The translations under genes were made by a program, and so were the position numbers. Below the pieces are notes generated by a model. That model did no database searches. It saw nothing but the letters and a program-made list of their open reading frames with translations, and was not told the DNA's origin. This document shows, in pieces, positions 1-7,405 of a stretch of 15,336 bases of DNA. Source of the stretch: CAZXVW01 sp964644025 (GTDB lineage: Bacteria > Acidobacteriota > Terriglobia > Bryobacterales > Bryobacteraceae); assembly GCA_964644025.1 (NCBI GenBank), contig CAZXVW010000107.1, forward strand, positions 1 through 15,336. The letters run 5' to 3'. Every line of letters starts with the position of its first letter. Position 1 is the first letter of the stretch.

Positions 1-381
1 AGGCTCGGCGCCGACGCCGTAGATGACGTCACCGCCAGTGCCCAGCCTCTGCTGGGCGGGAGGCGGGTCGTCGATCATGAGGAACGCCTCACTGACCGGG
101 CTGTTCACCAGCCAACTGGTCACGTTGGTGTTCAGGAACACCCGGAAGTTGACCAACGGGACCGGTTGTCCGGCCAATGTCGGGGTCCCACCCGTGCAGT
201 TCAGCACCACGTCGCCGACCAGCTCGGCCAGGCCTTCAGCCCGGACGAGGGGGGGTACGCCGGCGTTTGCGGTGCACTGAAACGCCGGAGTGGTCTGCGC
301 AATCGCCACCCCCGCACTCGCCATTGTAGCTAGCAATGCAAGGACAGCCATCAGCAGTAAACTTTTCCGAAAAGTTACCAT
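1..381 (-). CDS. Exported protein, N-terminal part (runs off the left edge)
   Basis: An open frame of 127 codons runs from an ATG at 379-381 to the window edge without a stop. The start is supported by an AAGGAG-type ribosome binding site about 6 bases upstream. The product begins with a basic end (MVTFRKS), a hydrophobic stretch and an ALA-like cleavage region near residues 24-28 (AGVAIAQ), which is a Sec signal peptide. The mature part starts TTPAFQCTANAGVPP and has a second Cys near residue 60 in VVLNCTGG, so a disulfide is possible. From memory, this kind of N-terminus recurs in large exported proteins of Bryobacterales acidobacteria; I cannot verify that here. The function is unknown. 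It could be a substrate of the neighbouring secretion system, but only its location and signal peptide suggest that. It is not co-transcribed with the T2SS operon in any obvious way, because a 466-base gap with its own promoters lies between them. Confidence 0.75.
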   Translation of the reverse strand, partial: MVTFRKSLLLMAVLALLATMASAGVAIAQTTPAFQCTANAGVPPLVRAEGLAELVGDVVLNCTGGTPTLAGQPVPLVNFRVFLNTNVTSWLVNSPVSEAFLMIDDPPPAQQRLGTGGDVIYGVGAEP

Positions 382-450
382 TTCCTTCTCCTTGTGGAAT
401 CTGAAATTGAATTGATGGAAGTTCTCTTTCAACCTGAGCCTCAAGTCATA

Positions 451-487
451 TCCGTGACGGCGCCGCCGGTTAGCTCCACCTCACGGA
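451..487 (-). other. Stem-loop in the long 5' leader of the exported protein gene
   Basis: TCCGTGA (451-457) and TCACGGA (481-487) form a perfect 7-bp stem around 23 bases. Inside it, on the minus strand, GGT...ACC and CGGC-GGC-GCCG can each pair, so a small three-way junction is possible. It lies about 70 bases upstream of the start codon within the 382-617 leader. It matches no riboswitch class I can name. The rest of the 382-847 gap holds the promoters, an 11-base palindrome CTCAAATTGAG (516-526), a direct repeat and a hairpin, and no credible gene. Confidence 0.35.
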
Positions 488-623
488 GAAAGGATCGAAT
501 TCGTGAAACTGCCAGCTCAAATTGAGTTCGACCTCTTTGTCTCGTTCTCTTCACATTTGTGCTCGCGGGATTCATCTCTCGATACAATGAATGCCGCTCG
601 TGCCGCTGGACGCAGTCAAATTA

Positions 624-652
624 TTCATAACACTAACGCGAAGCCAAGTCAA
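624..652 (-). promoter_or_regulatory. Sigma-70-type promoter for the exported protein gene
   Basis: Read on the minus strand, TTGACT (647-652) and TATGAA (624-629) are separated by exactly 17 bases. Transcription would start near 617 and give a leader of about 235 bases before the ATG at 381. The hexamers and spacing are good, but there is no experimental support. TTGACT also occurs at 736-741 and 614-619 on the same strand. Confidence 0.5.
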
Positions 653-711
653 GCACATTTGTTGCCCTGATCGAACTTCGCGCGCCAGCGGCAAAAACCC
701 ACCAGCCCGCA

Positions 712-741
712 ATTAAACCACGTCTGCTACCCGCAAGTCAA
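712..741 (-). promoter_or_regulatory. Possible second upstream promoter
   Basis: On the minus strand TTGACT (736-741) is followed after 18 bases by TTTAAT (712-717). It would drive the same leftward gene from further upstream, or help restart transcription after the end of the T2SS operon. It is weaker than the candidate at 624-652 because of the longer spacer and poorer -10. Confidence 0.3.
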
Positions 742-752
742 CCCTTGATCGC

Positions 753-795
753 CGGGACAGCCTATTTTTTTATCGGCCGCAAGGCGGGACAGCCT
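753..795. repeat. Pair of 11-base direct repeats around an A/T tract
   Basis: CGGGACAGCCT occurs at 753-763 and again at 785-795. Between the two copies are a seven-T tract (765-771) and a GC-rich stretch. The right copy partly overlaps a small stem CAGCC-N7-GGCTG (790-806). The pair lies in the gap downstream of gspD. It could be one unit of an interspersed intergenic repeat or a protein-binding site; the window alone cannot tell. Confidence 0.45.
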
Positions 796-814
796 TAGCC
801 TGGCTGGGACGGGC

Positions 815-844
815 GGGGAGCGATTGACCTCACCCGCGCCCCCC
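815..844 (-). terminator. GC-rich hairpin directly after gspD (no U tract)
   Basis: On the minus strand GGGGGGCG (844-837) can pair with CGCTCCCC (822-815) in 8 bp, one of them G-U, around a 14-base loop. It starts four bases after the gspD stop codon. No run of T follows, so it is not a standard intrinsic terminator. It may protect the 3' end of the operon mRNA or mark a factor-dependent end. Confidence 0.35.
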
Positions 845-847
845 AAG

Positions 848-3259
848 CTACTGCATGCCGCCTTCCCTGAGCACCTTGCGGAGCTTCCGGAACCGCGACT
901 TGAGCTCCTCGGTAGCTTCGGTGATCTGGGCCGTATCGTAAATGACCCGGGGCGTGATGAAAACCACGAGTTCGGTCCGCTCCTTATTCGTGGACTTCGC
1001 GCCGAAGAGGTAACCGAGAATCGGCAGCCGGTGCAAGACAGGCACTCCAGCGCTGCTCTGGGTGGCGGTTTCGCTGATGATGCCGCCAATGGCGATGGTG
1101 TCGCCGTCATGGACGGTGACTTGCGTCTGCACGGTTCGTTTGGAAAAGGAGGGTGACTGGATACCGCCGACCGGAGGCGGCTGCGGGGCGCTGACTTCCT
1201 GGTCGATGATCATCGTGACAATTCCGCTGTCGTTCACGCGGGCCAGGATGTCCAGAGTCACACCGCTGTTGCGATTCCGGATGCTATTGGTAAACAGCGA
1301 ACTGCCGCCGCTTTGGATCGGGGTGACCGCCTGGGCGGTGAGCGTCGGCACCTCGGTGCCGACGTTGATCGAGGCCGGGATGCTGTCGGTGGCGATGATG
1401 CTCGGCGCCGAAATCACCTTGGCGCGGGTGGCGTTTTCCTTCGCCTCCAAGAACGCGAGCAACTCCCGGCTATGCCCCACCAGGGCGCCCACGGACAGAT
1501 TCACGCCGGCGGAACTGATGTTGCCCAGCGCCAGCCGGCCGGGCACGGTGACATTGCCTTCCGCGCCGAGCTTCTGCAAGTAAGCGGAGACGCCGGAAGC
1601 GAAGGCGCCAGTCAACTGCACCTCGAAGATCTTGGCGTCGATCAGCACTTGCCGCGGTGGGGTATCGAGCTTATCGAGCAGGTTGAGAATCTGCCGGTAT
1701 TCCTGGGGCGTGCCCTGGATGAGCAGGGTATTGTCCAGGGGGTTGGGAATCACCATGGGGATTCTTCCCCGCTGCCCGTAGCCGCCGTAGCCCCCGTAGC
1801 CCAGGTAAGATCCGGTCATGTTGGGTGAAGCGAAGGTCGCCGGCAACCGGGTCTGCTCACCAGCGGCCTCCTGTTGCTGTTGCTGGCTGGCATTGGTGGG
1901 GAACATTCGTGATCCGCCGAGATTGGGGCTGCCGTAGCTGTAGGCGCTGAAGCCGCCGCCGTAGCCGCCGTAGCCTCCCCCATAGCCGCCGTAGCCGCCA
2001 TAGCCACCGTAACCTCCTCCGTAGCCGCCGTAGCCGCCGCCCACGTAACGATTCCCGAAGCCGGAGGCGGCGCCGGAGAACAATCCGGACATGGAGCCGA
2101 GACCACCCATCCCGTAGCCCCCGTAGCCGTAGCCGCCGTAAAGCTGCATGATCGCGGCGGCCAGTCCCTCGGCCCGGCGATACTTGACGCGGTAGACATA
2201 GTTGTCCACCGTACCCGCGGTCACCTTGACCGGCTGGTCGAGTTTCTCCAGCCACTTCTGCACCTCCTCGAAAGCACCGGGGTTCGGGGCCACGGCGATG
2301 ATCAGGTTCAGCCGGTCGATCGGGAGGAACTTGATGGGGCTGGCCTCCTTGCTCAAAGAGATCGACTTCAGCACCGTTTGGAGTTCGTTGGCCAGGTCCG
2401 AGGGGCGTCCATGCTTGGTTTCAAAGATTCTCACTCGCTCGCGGGCCAGCGTGTCGCTGTCAAACAAGCTGATCAGCTCCATGGTCCGTCTCATGTTCCG
2501 GCGGCTGTCGAGAATCAGCAGCAGGTTGGCCGGGGGATAGGCCCAGGTGCCGGCCCCCTCGCCGATGAACGGCTCGAGCAGCTTGGAAAGCTCCTCCACG
2601 GTGACGTATTTGAGAAAGACCAGGTTCAGCATGATCTGGTCGTCCTCGGGGATTTGCTTCGGGTTCACCACTGGCGGGATGGGCAAGCGCGATGCATCGG
2701 CCAGGGGCACGATCCGGTAGATATCACCCACCTTCACCATGGCCGCGCCGTTGATCCGGAGAATGATGTCGAGCAGCGAACGCGTGTCGATGTTCTTGGT
2801 TTCTCCGTACGTGTTCAGGATCACGCCGCCCTTTACCCTGGGATCCAGCACGTAGTTAATCTTCAGTTGCCGGCACAGAGCATCGATCACCTCCGTCAAC
2901 GAAGCGTTCTCCAGGTTCAGGACGCCGGTCGGGGTGCTCGGCGGCGCCGGGGCCGGCTGCGCGGGCGCTGTTTCCGCCTGGGCCTCCGGCTTGGCGGCCG
3001 GAGGCTCGCCGGGCTCAGGCTGAGCCTGCTGTGCTTCGGGCTTGGCGGGGGGGGCCGGCGCAACCCCCGGCGCTGGCTTGGCCGGCTCCGCTTTCGGTTT
3101 GGCCGGCTGCGCGGGCTGCTGTTTTGCCGGGGAAGGCTTTGGTTGCGCTCCTGGCCGCGGCCCGAAGCCGGGCGGCGGCGCCGGGGGCCGCACCTGGGCG
3201 CTGCCCAGCGCGGCCAAAAGCAAAATCACGCAACTGAGGACGATCCATGATTTTCTCAT
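848..3259 (-). CDS. gspD: Type II secretion system secretin GspD
   Basis: Outer-membrane channel of the T2SS, 803 aa. The ATG at 3257-3259 was chosen because it starts a signal peptide (MRKSWIVLSCVILLLAALGSA) and has AGGAG 11 bases upstream; the frame stays open further upstream but that part lacks export features. Residues 23-110 are Pro/Ala/Lys-rich linker. Residues 112-190 are an N0/STN-like domain and 205-345 are N1-N2 repeats (LVFLKYVTVEELSKLL). Residues 353-533 are N3, interrupted at about 374-498 by a Gly/Tyr-rich insertion. The secretin core covers 535-775 and ends in the family signature VPVLHRLPILGYLFG...ELVVFITPRVI. There is no lipobox. It is last in the operon, 8 bases after the small exported protein gene. 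The length is normal to long for the family because of the linker and insertion. The Pro-rich linker probably spans the periplasm. Confidence 0.95.
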   Translation of the reverse strand: MRKSWIVLSCVILLLAALGSAQVRPPAPPPGFGPRPGAQPKPSPAKQQPAQPAKPKAEPAKPAPGVAPAPPAKPEAQQAQPEPGEPPAAKPEAQAETAPAQPAPAPPSTPTGVLNLENASLTEVIDALCRQLKINYVLDPRVKGGVILNTYGETKNIDTRSLLDIILRINGAAMVKVGDIYRIVPLADASRLPIPPVVNPKQIPEDDQIMLNLVFLKYVTVEELSKLLEPFIGEGAGTWAYPPANLLLILDSRRNMRRTMELISLFDSDTLARERVRIFETKHGRPSDLANELQTVLKSISLSKEASPIKFLPIDRLNLIIAVAPNPGAFEEVQKWLEKLDQPVKVTAGTVDNYVYRVKYRRAEGLAAAIMQLYGGYGYGGYGMGGLGSMSGLFSGAASGFGNRYVGGGYGGYGGGYGGYGGYGGYGGGYGGYGGGFSAYSYGSPNLGGSRMFPTNASQQQQQEAAGEQTRLPATFASPNMTGSYLGYGGYGGYGQRGRIPMVIPNPLDNTLLIQGTPQEYRQILNLLDKLDTPPRQVLIDAKIFEVQLTGAFASGVSAYLQKLGAEGNVTVPGRLALGNISSAGVNLSVGALVGHSRELLAFLEAKENATRAKVISAPSIIATDSIPASINVGTEVPTLTAQAVTPIQSGGSSLFTNSIRNRNSGVTLDILARVNDSGIVTMIIDQEVSAPQPPPVGGIQSPSFSKRTVQTQVTVHDGDTIAIGGIISETATQSSAGVPVLHRLPILGYLFGAKSTNKERTELVVFITPRVIYDTAQITEATEELKSRFRKLRKVLREGGMQ
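1949..2047 (-). repeat. GGY-repeat coding tract within gspD
   Basis: This stretch encodes residues 405-437 of GspD, a near-continuous run of GGY/GGGY units. The DNA is correspondingly repetitive, built of GCCGCCGTAGCC-like units on the plus strand. Shorter GYGGYG tracts flank it at residues 375-383 and 486-495, with a Gln run near 459-463. Such DNA can change length by slippage. Confidence 0.85.
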
Positions 3260-3267
3260 GCTGGTCT

Positions 3268-3705
3268 CTACTCCTGCTTGGCCTTGCTCGCCGGTGTCTT
3301 TCGCCGGCGCGTCTTCTCCCAGGCTTGCCGCTCTTGTTCGGTCAGTTCGCCTTTCTTGCGCCTCCAGGTGTAAGTGCCGAACGGGCCCTGGCGCTCGAAG
3401 CGAACCTGGTCGCCTTCGTCGAAGGCCTTCCACCCGCCGGTATCCTTCTCCGGCTTGCGAGTTGCCTTGGCGTCACCGGTTTTCTCCTCATACCGGACCA
3501 GGCCGAACGGAGTGCGGCGATAGATCCAGACCTTCCCGGCGGGATCTTTGTAGCGGTAAGTGAACGGCTTGATCTTGACCGCCTCGGCCGGCAGGGTAAG
3601 CGGCTGCCCCTTGCCAGCCTTGGCGGGGGCCTCCTTCTTGTCGCCGGCGGCGAACAGGGCCACCGCCACCATCAAAAGCGTCAATCGCAAGACTCTCATT
3701 ACCAT
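3268..3705 (-). CDS. Small exported basic protein with PFG motifs, T2SS-linked
   Basis: A protein of 145 aa with a short basic start and hydrophobic segment (residues 1-20, MVMRVLRLTLLMVAVALFAA) that looks like a signal peptide or membrane anchor. The start is one of two near ATGs (3705 or 3699) after an AAGGGAG site; 3699 would shorten it by two residues. The mature part is highly charged. It contains two related segments, RRTPFGLVRYEE (63-74) and RQGPFGTYTWRR (105-116), and ends in a Lys/Arg-rich tail. The first segment resembles the C-terminus of GspC encoded just upstream (ETPFGKVCRWEP). It lies between gspC and gspD, 25 bases after the first and 8 before the second, which points to a periplasmic partner linking the two, or a pilotin-like helper. 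I do not recognise a named family and there is no lipobox Cys. Confidence 0.75.
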   Translation of the reverse strand: MVMRVLRLTLLMVAVALFAAGDKKEAPAKAGKGQPLTLPAEAVKIKPFTYRYKDPAGKVWIYRRTPFGLVRYEEKTGDAKATRKPEKDTGGWKAFDEGDQVRFERQGPFGTYTWRRKKGELTEQERQAWEKTRRRKTPASKAKQE

Positions 3706-3730
3706 GCGCTCCCTTCCCTCGCGCGGGATT

Positions 3731-4459
3731 TCACTTGACCGGCTCCCAGCGGCACACCTTCCCAAACGGGGTCTCGGTGACGAACTTCTTGTAACCCCCG
3801 ACGATGGTTCCCGGGGGCGAGGTATCCCCGGGACGGCAGGCGCGAATTCCGCCGCCCATCTCGGCCTCGGCGGGACCCGGCTTGGCGGCGTCCGCCGCCA
3901 GGACCTTGCTTTGCCCGGCCGGAGCCGGCGGTTTCGGCGTCGCGGCAGCCGTCTTGGCCGGGGCCGGTTGCGCCTCCTCCGGCGGTCTCAGCTCGGCCAG
4001 AGACCGGCGGATGCGCTTCCCTTCCCAGTTCAGGACGAGCTCATCGGCGGTGATCCTTTCAATTAGAAAATCTCCGAACCAGTCCCCAACCCGGTAACCG
4101 CGCTGGGCATCTTTCGGGCCCTTGGAAAGGATCACCGTTGGTCCGCTGCCGATATCCAGAACGCCGTGGGCGACCGGCAGCGGCGGCAGCGGCTTCGGAG
4201 GCGTGGCTTCCAGCACCACTGTAGGGTTCCGATCGCGGGCAAACAGAAGTTTTTCGGCCACCGTGAAGTAGTCGGCCGCCACCACCGGCTTGGGAGGTTC
4301 CACCGGAGCCGGGGCCGGCACCGGGGCCGGCTTCAGGGGGCGGTGCAGCATAGCGTTCTCCCGGGCCAGCGCCTCACCACGCTTCTGCCACAGCCGCCAC
4401 CCGGCGGCGGCGAGCAGCACCACCAGAGCAAAGTTCAACGCCAACAGTCTCCGGCTCAC
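3731..4459 (-). CDS. gspC: GspC-like inner-membrane protein with HR domain and Cys-rich tail
   Basis: T2SS platform protein that would connect the inner-membrane complex to the secretin N0 domain, 242 aa. Residues 6-24 form a single N-terminal membrane helix, followed by a Pro-rich linker (42-60). A homology-region (HR/PulC-like) domain covers about 64-157, including YFTVAEKLLFARDRNP and RGYRVGDWFGDFLIERI. A second Pro/Ala linker follows at 159-200. There is no PDZ domain. The tail 203-242 carries two Cys (208, 236) around a GTIVGGYKKFVTETPFG stretch and ends CRWEPVK. The GTG start at 4457-4459 overlaps the gspM stop as GTGA, showing tight coupling. The assignment rests on the HR-like core and gene order; the domain is divergent. 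Confidence 0.8.
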   Translation of the reverse strand: MSRRLLALNFALVVLLAAAGWRLWQKRGEALARENAMLHRPLKPAPVPAPAPVEPPKPVVAADYFTVAEKLLFARDRNPTVVLEATPPKPLPPLPVAHGVLDIGSGPTVILSKGPKDAQRGYRVGDWFGDFLIERITADELVLNWEGKRIRRSLAELRPPEEAQPAPAKTAAATPKPPAPAGQSKVLAADAAKPGPAEAEMGGGIRACRPGDTSPPGTIVGGYKKFVTETPFGKVCRWEPVK

Positions 4460-5052
4460 AGCGTTGCCAATCCTTTCCGCCGCGGCACGAGCTTGGCGGG
4501 CACCAGCCCGGCCAGCGTCAGGCGAACCCGCAGCGTCTTTTGCTTTTCGTTACCAGCGAGGATGCGAATCTCCTCGGTGACGATGGCTTGCGGCTGGGCG
4601 GTCAGATCCGCGAGCAGGTTCACGAGTTGCTCGATTGCGCAATCGAAGGTGACCGCGACGAGCGCCTCCCCGTAATCCTTGCTCTGACCCAGCGGGCGGA
4701 TCTGGCCGAGGTTGACCGAGCGAAAATCAAGAGGGGGCTCCTGCCGGGCACCCACCTCGCGAAGCACCTGCAGTAACTGGGCCTGTGCCTGCTGGCCGGT
4801 GTCACTTTGGATCAGGTGCTGTTCCCATTTCTTCAAATCCGCCTGCAGTCGCTGGAGTTGCTTCTGCTTGGCCGGCAGTTGCGCGGCCAGCTCGCGCACC
4901 CGGGCGAGACGTTGCTCGGCCGCCGGTACGGTATTGCCGGGGGCGACGACTCGCGGGGCGGTGCCCTGCGGCCAAAGCCGGACGACGACGGCCACCGCCA
5001 GCGCCACCGCCAGCGCCACCAGCGCTCGCCTGTCACGGCGGGAAATCGTCAT
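4456..5052 (-). CDS. gspM: GspM/PilO-like inner-membrane platform protein
   Basis: A bitopic protein of 198 aa that would partner GspL in the inner-membrane assembly platform. A membrane helix covers residues 9-27 after a basic start (MTISRRDRRA). A coiled coil follows at about 44-85 (QRLARVRELAAQLPAKQKQL). The C-terminal half (about 105-185) has the alternating pattern of the ferredoxin-like periplasmic domain of GspM/PilO, including YGEALVAVTFDCAIEQLVNLL. The ATG at 5050-5052 overlaps the gspL stop as ATGA, and its own stop overlaps gspC as GTGA. The sequence is weakly conserved, so topology and position carry much of the call. Confidence 0.8.
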   Translation of the reverse strand: MTISRRDRRALVALAVALAVAVVVRLWPQGTAPRVVAPGNTVPAAEQRLARVRELAAQLPAKQKQLQRLQADLKKWEQHLIQSDTGQQAQAQLLQVLREVGARQEPPLDFRSVNLGQIRPLGQSKDYGEALVAVTFDCAIEQLVNLLADLTAQPQAIVTEEIRILAGNEKQKTLRVRLTLAGLVPAKLVPRRKGLATL

Positions 5053-6371
5053 CGCGCACCTCCCCGGCCGCCCGCCTCCCGGATCGTGCGAATGGAGAAG
5101 CTCTCCCCCCCGGCAACCTTTGAGATTGGAGCGGTGAATTCGGAGTTGCGGAACAAGGGAGAGTTGTCAATGATCTCCAGCAATGGCGCCGCCTCTGGCG
5201 CCTCGCCGCTGAGCGTCACCGCGTTCCGGGTCAATTGCAGGTTCCTCAACCACGCCGGCGGCTCCAGCAGCGTCGTCAGTTCCCGCAACGCGTCCAAGTC
5301 CGCCTTGGTGCGAAGCTGGAACTGTTCGAGCAAGCGCCGCCGGGCCTGGAGCCGCTGAATGGCGGCGTCCACTTCCCGCACCTTCGCCGCCTCCGGGGTA
5401 TAAGCCGCAATCTCGTTCCGCAACTCGGCCAGATACCGGCGGTCCTCGACGCCCCCGTAAGCGGCGAGAACGGCCAGGACACCGGCCAGCAACACAGCCA
5501 GCGCCACGGTGGGTGCGTAAACAGCCCGTGAACTCCGAGTGCGTTGCGCGGGCGGCAGCAGGTTCACCGCCAGCGCGGGCCAGGCGGCGGCGCCGGCCAG
5601 CGCTGTGGCGAAACCGAACAGCGAGGCATCCCGATCCCAGGCCGCGGGAGCGGACTCCGGCACCGGCAGCAGGTCGCCGAGCGGGACAGCCGCGGTGTCC
5701 GGATCCAACCGCAGTTCAGCCGCCGCGTAGGAACGCGCCCGCTCGACGGGCAGATCGAAGGTGACCGAAAGAAAGGACCGGGCCGGGCTCTCGCCGTAGG
5801 CCTCGAGCCTGCCGCCCCGCGCCGCCAGAACCAGAAAACCGTCCCGGGGCGCCGCTGAACGAAAGCGGAGAGCGGCGTACAGCACGGCGGCGGAGAAGGT
5901 AAAAGAAGCCACCCGCATCCCGGCCTCGGCAAACAGCAAGGCATATCGCTCGATCGTCTCGCGCCGGGCGATGCCCACCATGACCGCTGGACCGGGCCCG
6001 ACGCGGGACCAATCGTAAACAACTTCCTCTTCTGGATACGGGTGGAGGGTGTCAATCTGCAGGCGAACGGCCGCTTCGAGGTCCCGGTCAGCCACGCCGG
6101 GTAGGGCCAGGTGACGAACAATCACCTCGTCCCGCGGCAACAGTACCGTGGCCGCCAGATGGCTGCCGCCAGCCGCTTTCAGAATACCGGCGTACTCGGC
6201 GCCCCACTCGCTGGCCGGGCGCTGCCGAAAACGGGGAATCGTGGCGGCCGCCAATACCCGGACCTGCCGGGGGCGGACCCGCGCCACCACGACCGAGAGG
6301 TCGTCGCCGTGGATTTCTATCCCGACTCCCGTCCCAATCGACAGCCATTTCCTGAGATCACTCGCAATCAT
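5049..6371 (-). CDS. gspL: GspL-like platform protein, PilM-PilN type fusion
   Basis: Inner-membrane platform protein that recruits the GspE ATPase, 440 aa. I chose the ATG at 6371 because it overlaps the gspK stop as ATGA, like its neighbours; an in-frame ATG at 6377 adds two residues. Residues 1-265 form a cytoplasmic actin-like PilM/GspL domain, with VIVRHLALPGV and EAAVRLQIDTLHPYPEEEVVYDW typical of PilM. At about 268 comes the PilN hallmark VNLLPP. A membrane helix follows (about 283-305), then a coiled coil (315-360) and a periplasmic PilN-like ferredoxin domain (WLRNLQLTRNAVTLSGEA). Type IV pilus systems usually encode the PilM and PilN parts as two genes; here they are one, as in GspL. 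The stop overlaps gspM. Confidence 0.88.
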   Translation of the reverse strand: MIASDLRKWLSIGTGVGIEIHGDDLSVVVARVRPRQVRVLAAATIPRFRQRPASEWGAEYAGILKAAGGSHLAATVLLPRDEVIVRHLALPGVADRDLEAAVRLQIDTLHPYPEEEVVYDWSRVGPGPAVMVGIARRETIERYALLFAEAGMRVASFTFSAAVLYAALRFRSAAPRDGFLVLAARGGRLEAYGESPARSFLSVTFDLPVERARSYAAAELRLDPDTAAVPLGDLLPVPESAPAAWDRDASLFGFATALAGAAAWPALAVNLLPPAQRTRSSRAVYAPTVALAVLLAGVLAVLAAYGGVEDRRYLAELRNEIAAYTPEAAKVREVDAAIQRLQARRRLLEQFQLRTKADLDALRELTTLLEPPAWLRNLQLTRNAVTLSGEAPEAAPLLEIIDNSPLFRNSEFTAPISKVAGGESFSIRTIREAGGRGGAR

Positions 6372-7405
6372 GGCCATTCAATAGAGCTGGCTGGCGCCTG
6401 GTCGTACCACCGGAGAATCTGATAAGGCGGATTGATTCCATAGCCAAAGAATTTCACCGTGGCCGCCACCGAGCGTCTCAGCTCGGAAAGCTTCCCGTTC
6501 TGCAAACGGTAGCGGGCGGTGGACCGCAAGGTGTAAATGGAGCCGCCCCCGACAGTCAGTTTTCCTCCGCCCGGCCCGGCTAGAGCGCGAACCTGGTTCA
6601 GTTGATTTTTCAAAATCGGAACGCGCTGTCTCATCTTTACGATCTCGTTCACAGCAGCGGGCGGGATCCCGAGCGAGAGCATCAACGCCGGATCCACCGA
6701 ATTCACGTCGAAGCGGTCGCGGGAACCGTAGACCGAGAGGCAATCCTTCAGCCCGCTCCGCCGCACCAGGCGGCCTCCGGGGCCCCGCACATAGCTGCCG
6801 TAGAACAACTCCGGCGTCATGCCTCTCACCAGCAACACCTCTTCTATCTCTTCAATGGACGCGTGGCGCGGCAGAAAAGACGGAACGCGGCTGAGATAAT
6901 ACTGATCGAAGGGGCCGAAGCCCGGAGCCGCGCGGGAGGACCGCCAATCGATGATGCCCCGGGCAATGTCCCGGGCGCGCGCCGGTTCCGCTCCGACGGC
7001 CACCAGCAAGGCGAACAGCTCTTGCTCGGAGGCGGTGTTCACATTCAGCTTGGAGGCTTCCGGAATAATCTCGACGATAGCGTCGCCGGTAGGAAATGGG
7101 AGGTAGAGCCGCGGAATGCCCGCCGCCCAATAACGGGGGGAACCATCCGGATTGCGGTAATTGGGGCCCCAAAGCATGTAGCAGATGGCCCGGTCGATCG
7201 CGCCGGTGGCTAGGTAATAGGTTCGGAGACCCTCGACCGCGGTCGCTGTGCGTTCGGTCTCCCCCCGGACCGTATTGGCTACCGAGAAAGCAATCGCAGA
7301 GAGGGCCGCCGTCAACCAGAGCACCGCCAGCAACGCGCTGCCGTGACGCCCGCCGGCCCGGAGCCGGGGCGTTGCTGGTCCGGAAGCCGCGTGCTCAATC
7401 CACAT
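6368..7405 (-). CDS. gspK: Minor pseudopilin GspK
   Basis: Tip component of the T2SS pseudopilus, 345 aa. The prepilin peptidase site is Gly22|Ser23 in RHGSALLAVLWLTAALSAIAF. Position +5 is Ala instead of Glu, which is normal for GspK as the tip subunit with no subunit above it. A large periplasmic domain follows. It contains SKLNVNTASEQELFALL (helix-hairpin-helix-like, typical of GspK), GIIDWRSS, and a second FDVNSVDPALMLSLGIP repeat. The ATG at 7403-7405 overlaps gspJ by 11 bases. The 22-residue leader before the cleavage site is longer than usual, and I see no usable start further in. Confidence 0.92.
   Translation of the reverse strand: MWIEHAASGPATPRLRAGGRHGSALLAVLWLTAALSAIAFSVANTVRGETERTATAVEGLRTYYLATGAIDRAICYMLWGPNYRNPDGSPRYWAAGIPRLYLPFPTGDAIVEIIPEASKLNVNTASEQELFALLVAVGAEPARARDIARGIIDWRSSRAAPGFGPFDQYYLSRVPSFLPRHASIEEIEEVLLVRGMTPELFYGSYVRGPGGRLVRRSGLKDCLSVYGSRDRFDVNSVDPALMLSLGIPPAAVNEIVKMRQRVPILKNQLNQVRALAGPGGGKLTVGGGSIYTLRSTARYRLQNGKLSELRRSVAATVKFFGYGINPPYQILRWYDQAPASSIEWP

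Noticed and set aside
764..772. T tract as an intrinsic terminator near the end of the T2SS operon
   Set aside because: The run of T is on the plus strand, while the operon is read on the minus strand, where it is a run of A; no plus-strand gene needs it.
1949..2047. CRISPR-like array
   Set aside because: The regular repeats are in-frame GGY codons within gspD, without spacers of uniform length.
2378..3250. Plus-strand open frame of 290 codons opposite gspD
   Set aside because: Low-complexity Arg/Gly-rich antisense of the secretin linker; no start signal or recognisable domain.
3260..3433. Longer N-terminus for gspD
   Set aside because: The 58 extra residues overlap the upstream small gene, are Arg-rich and would bury the signal peptide; the ATG at 3259 starts it correctly.
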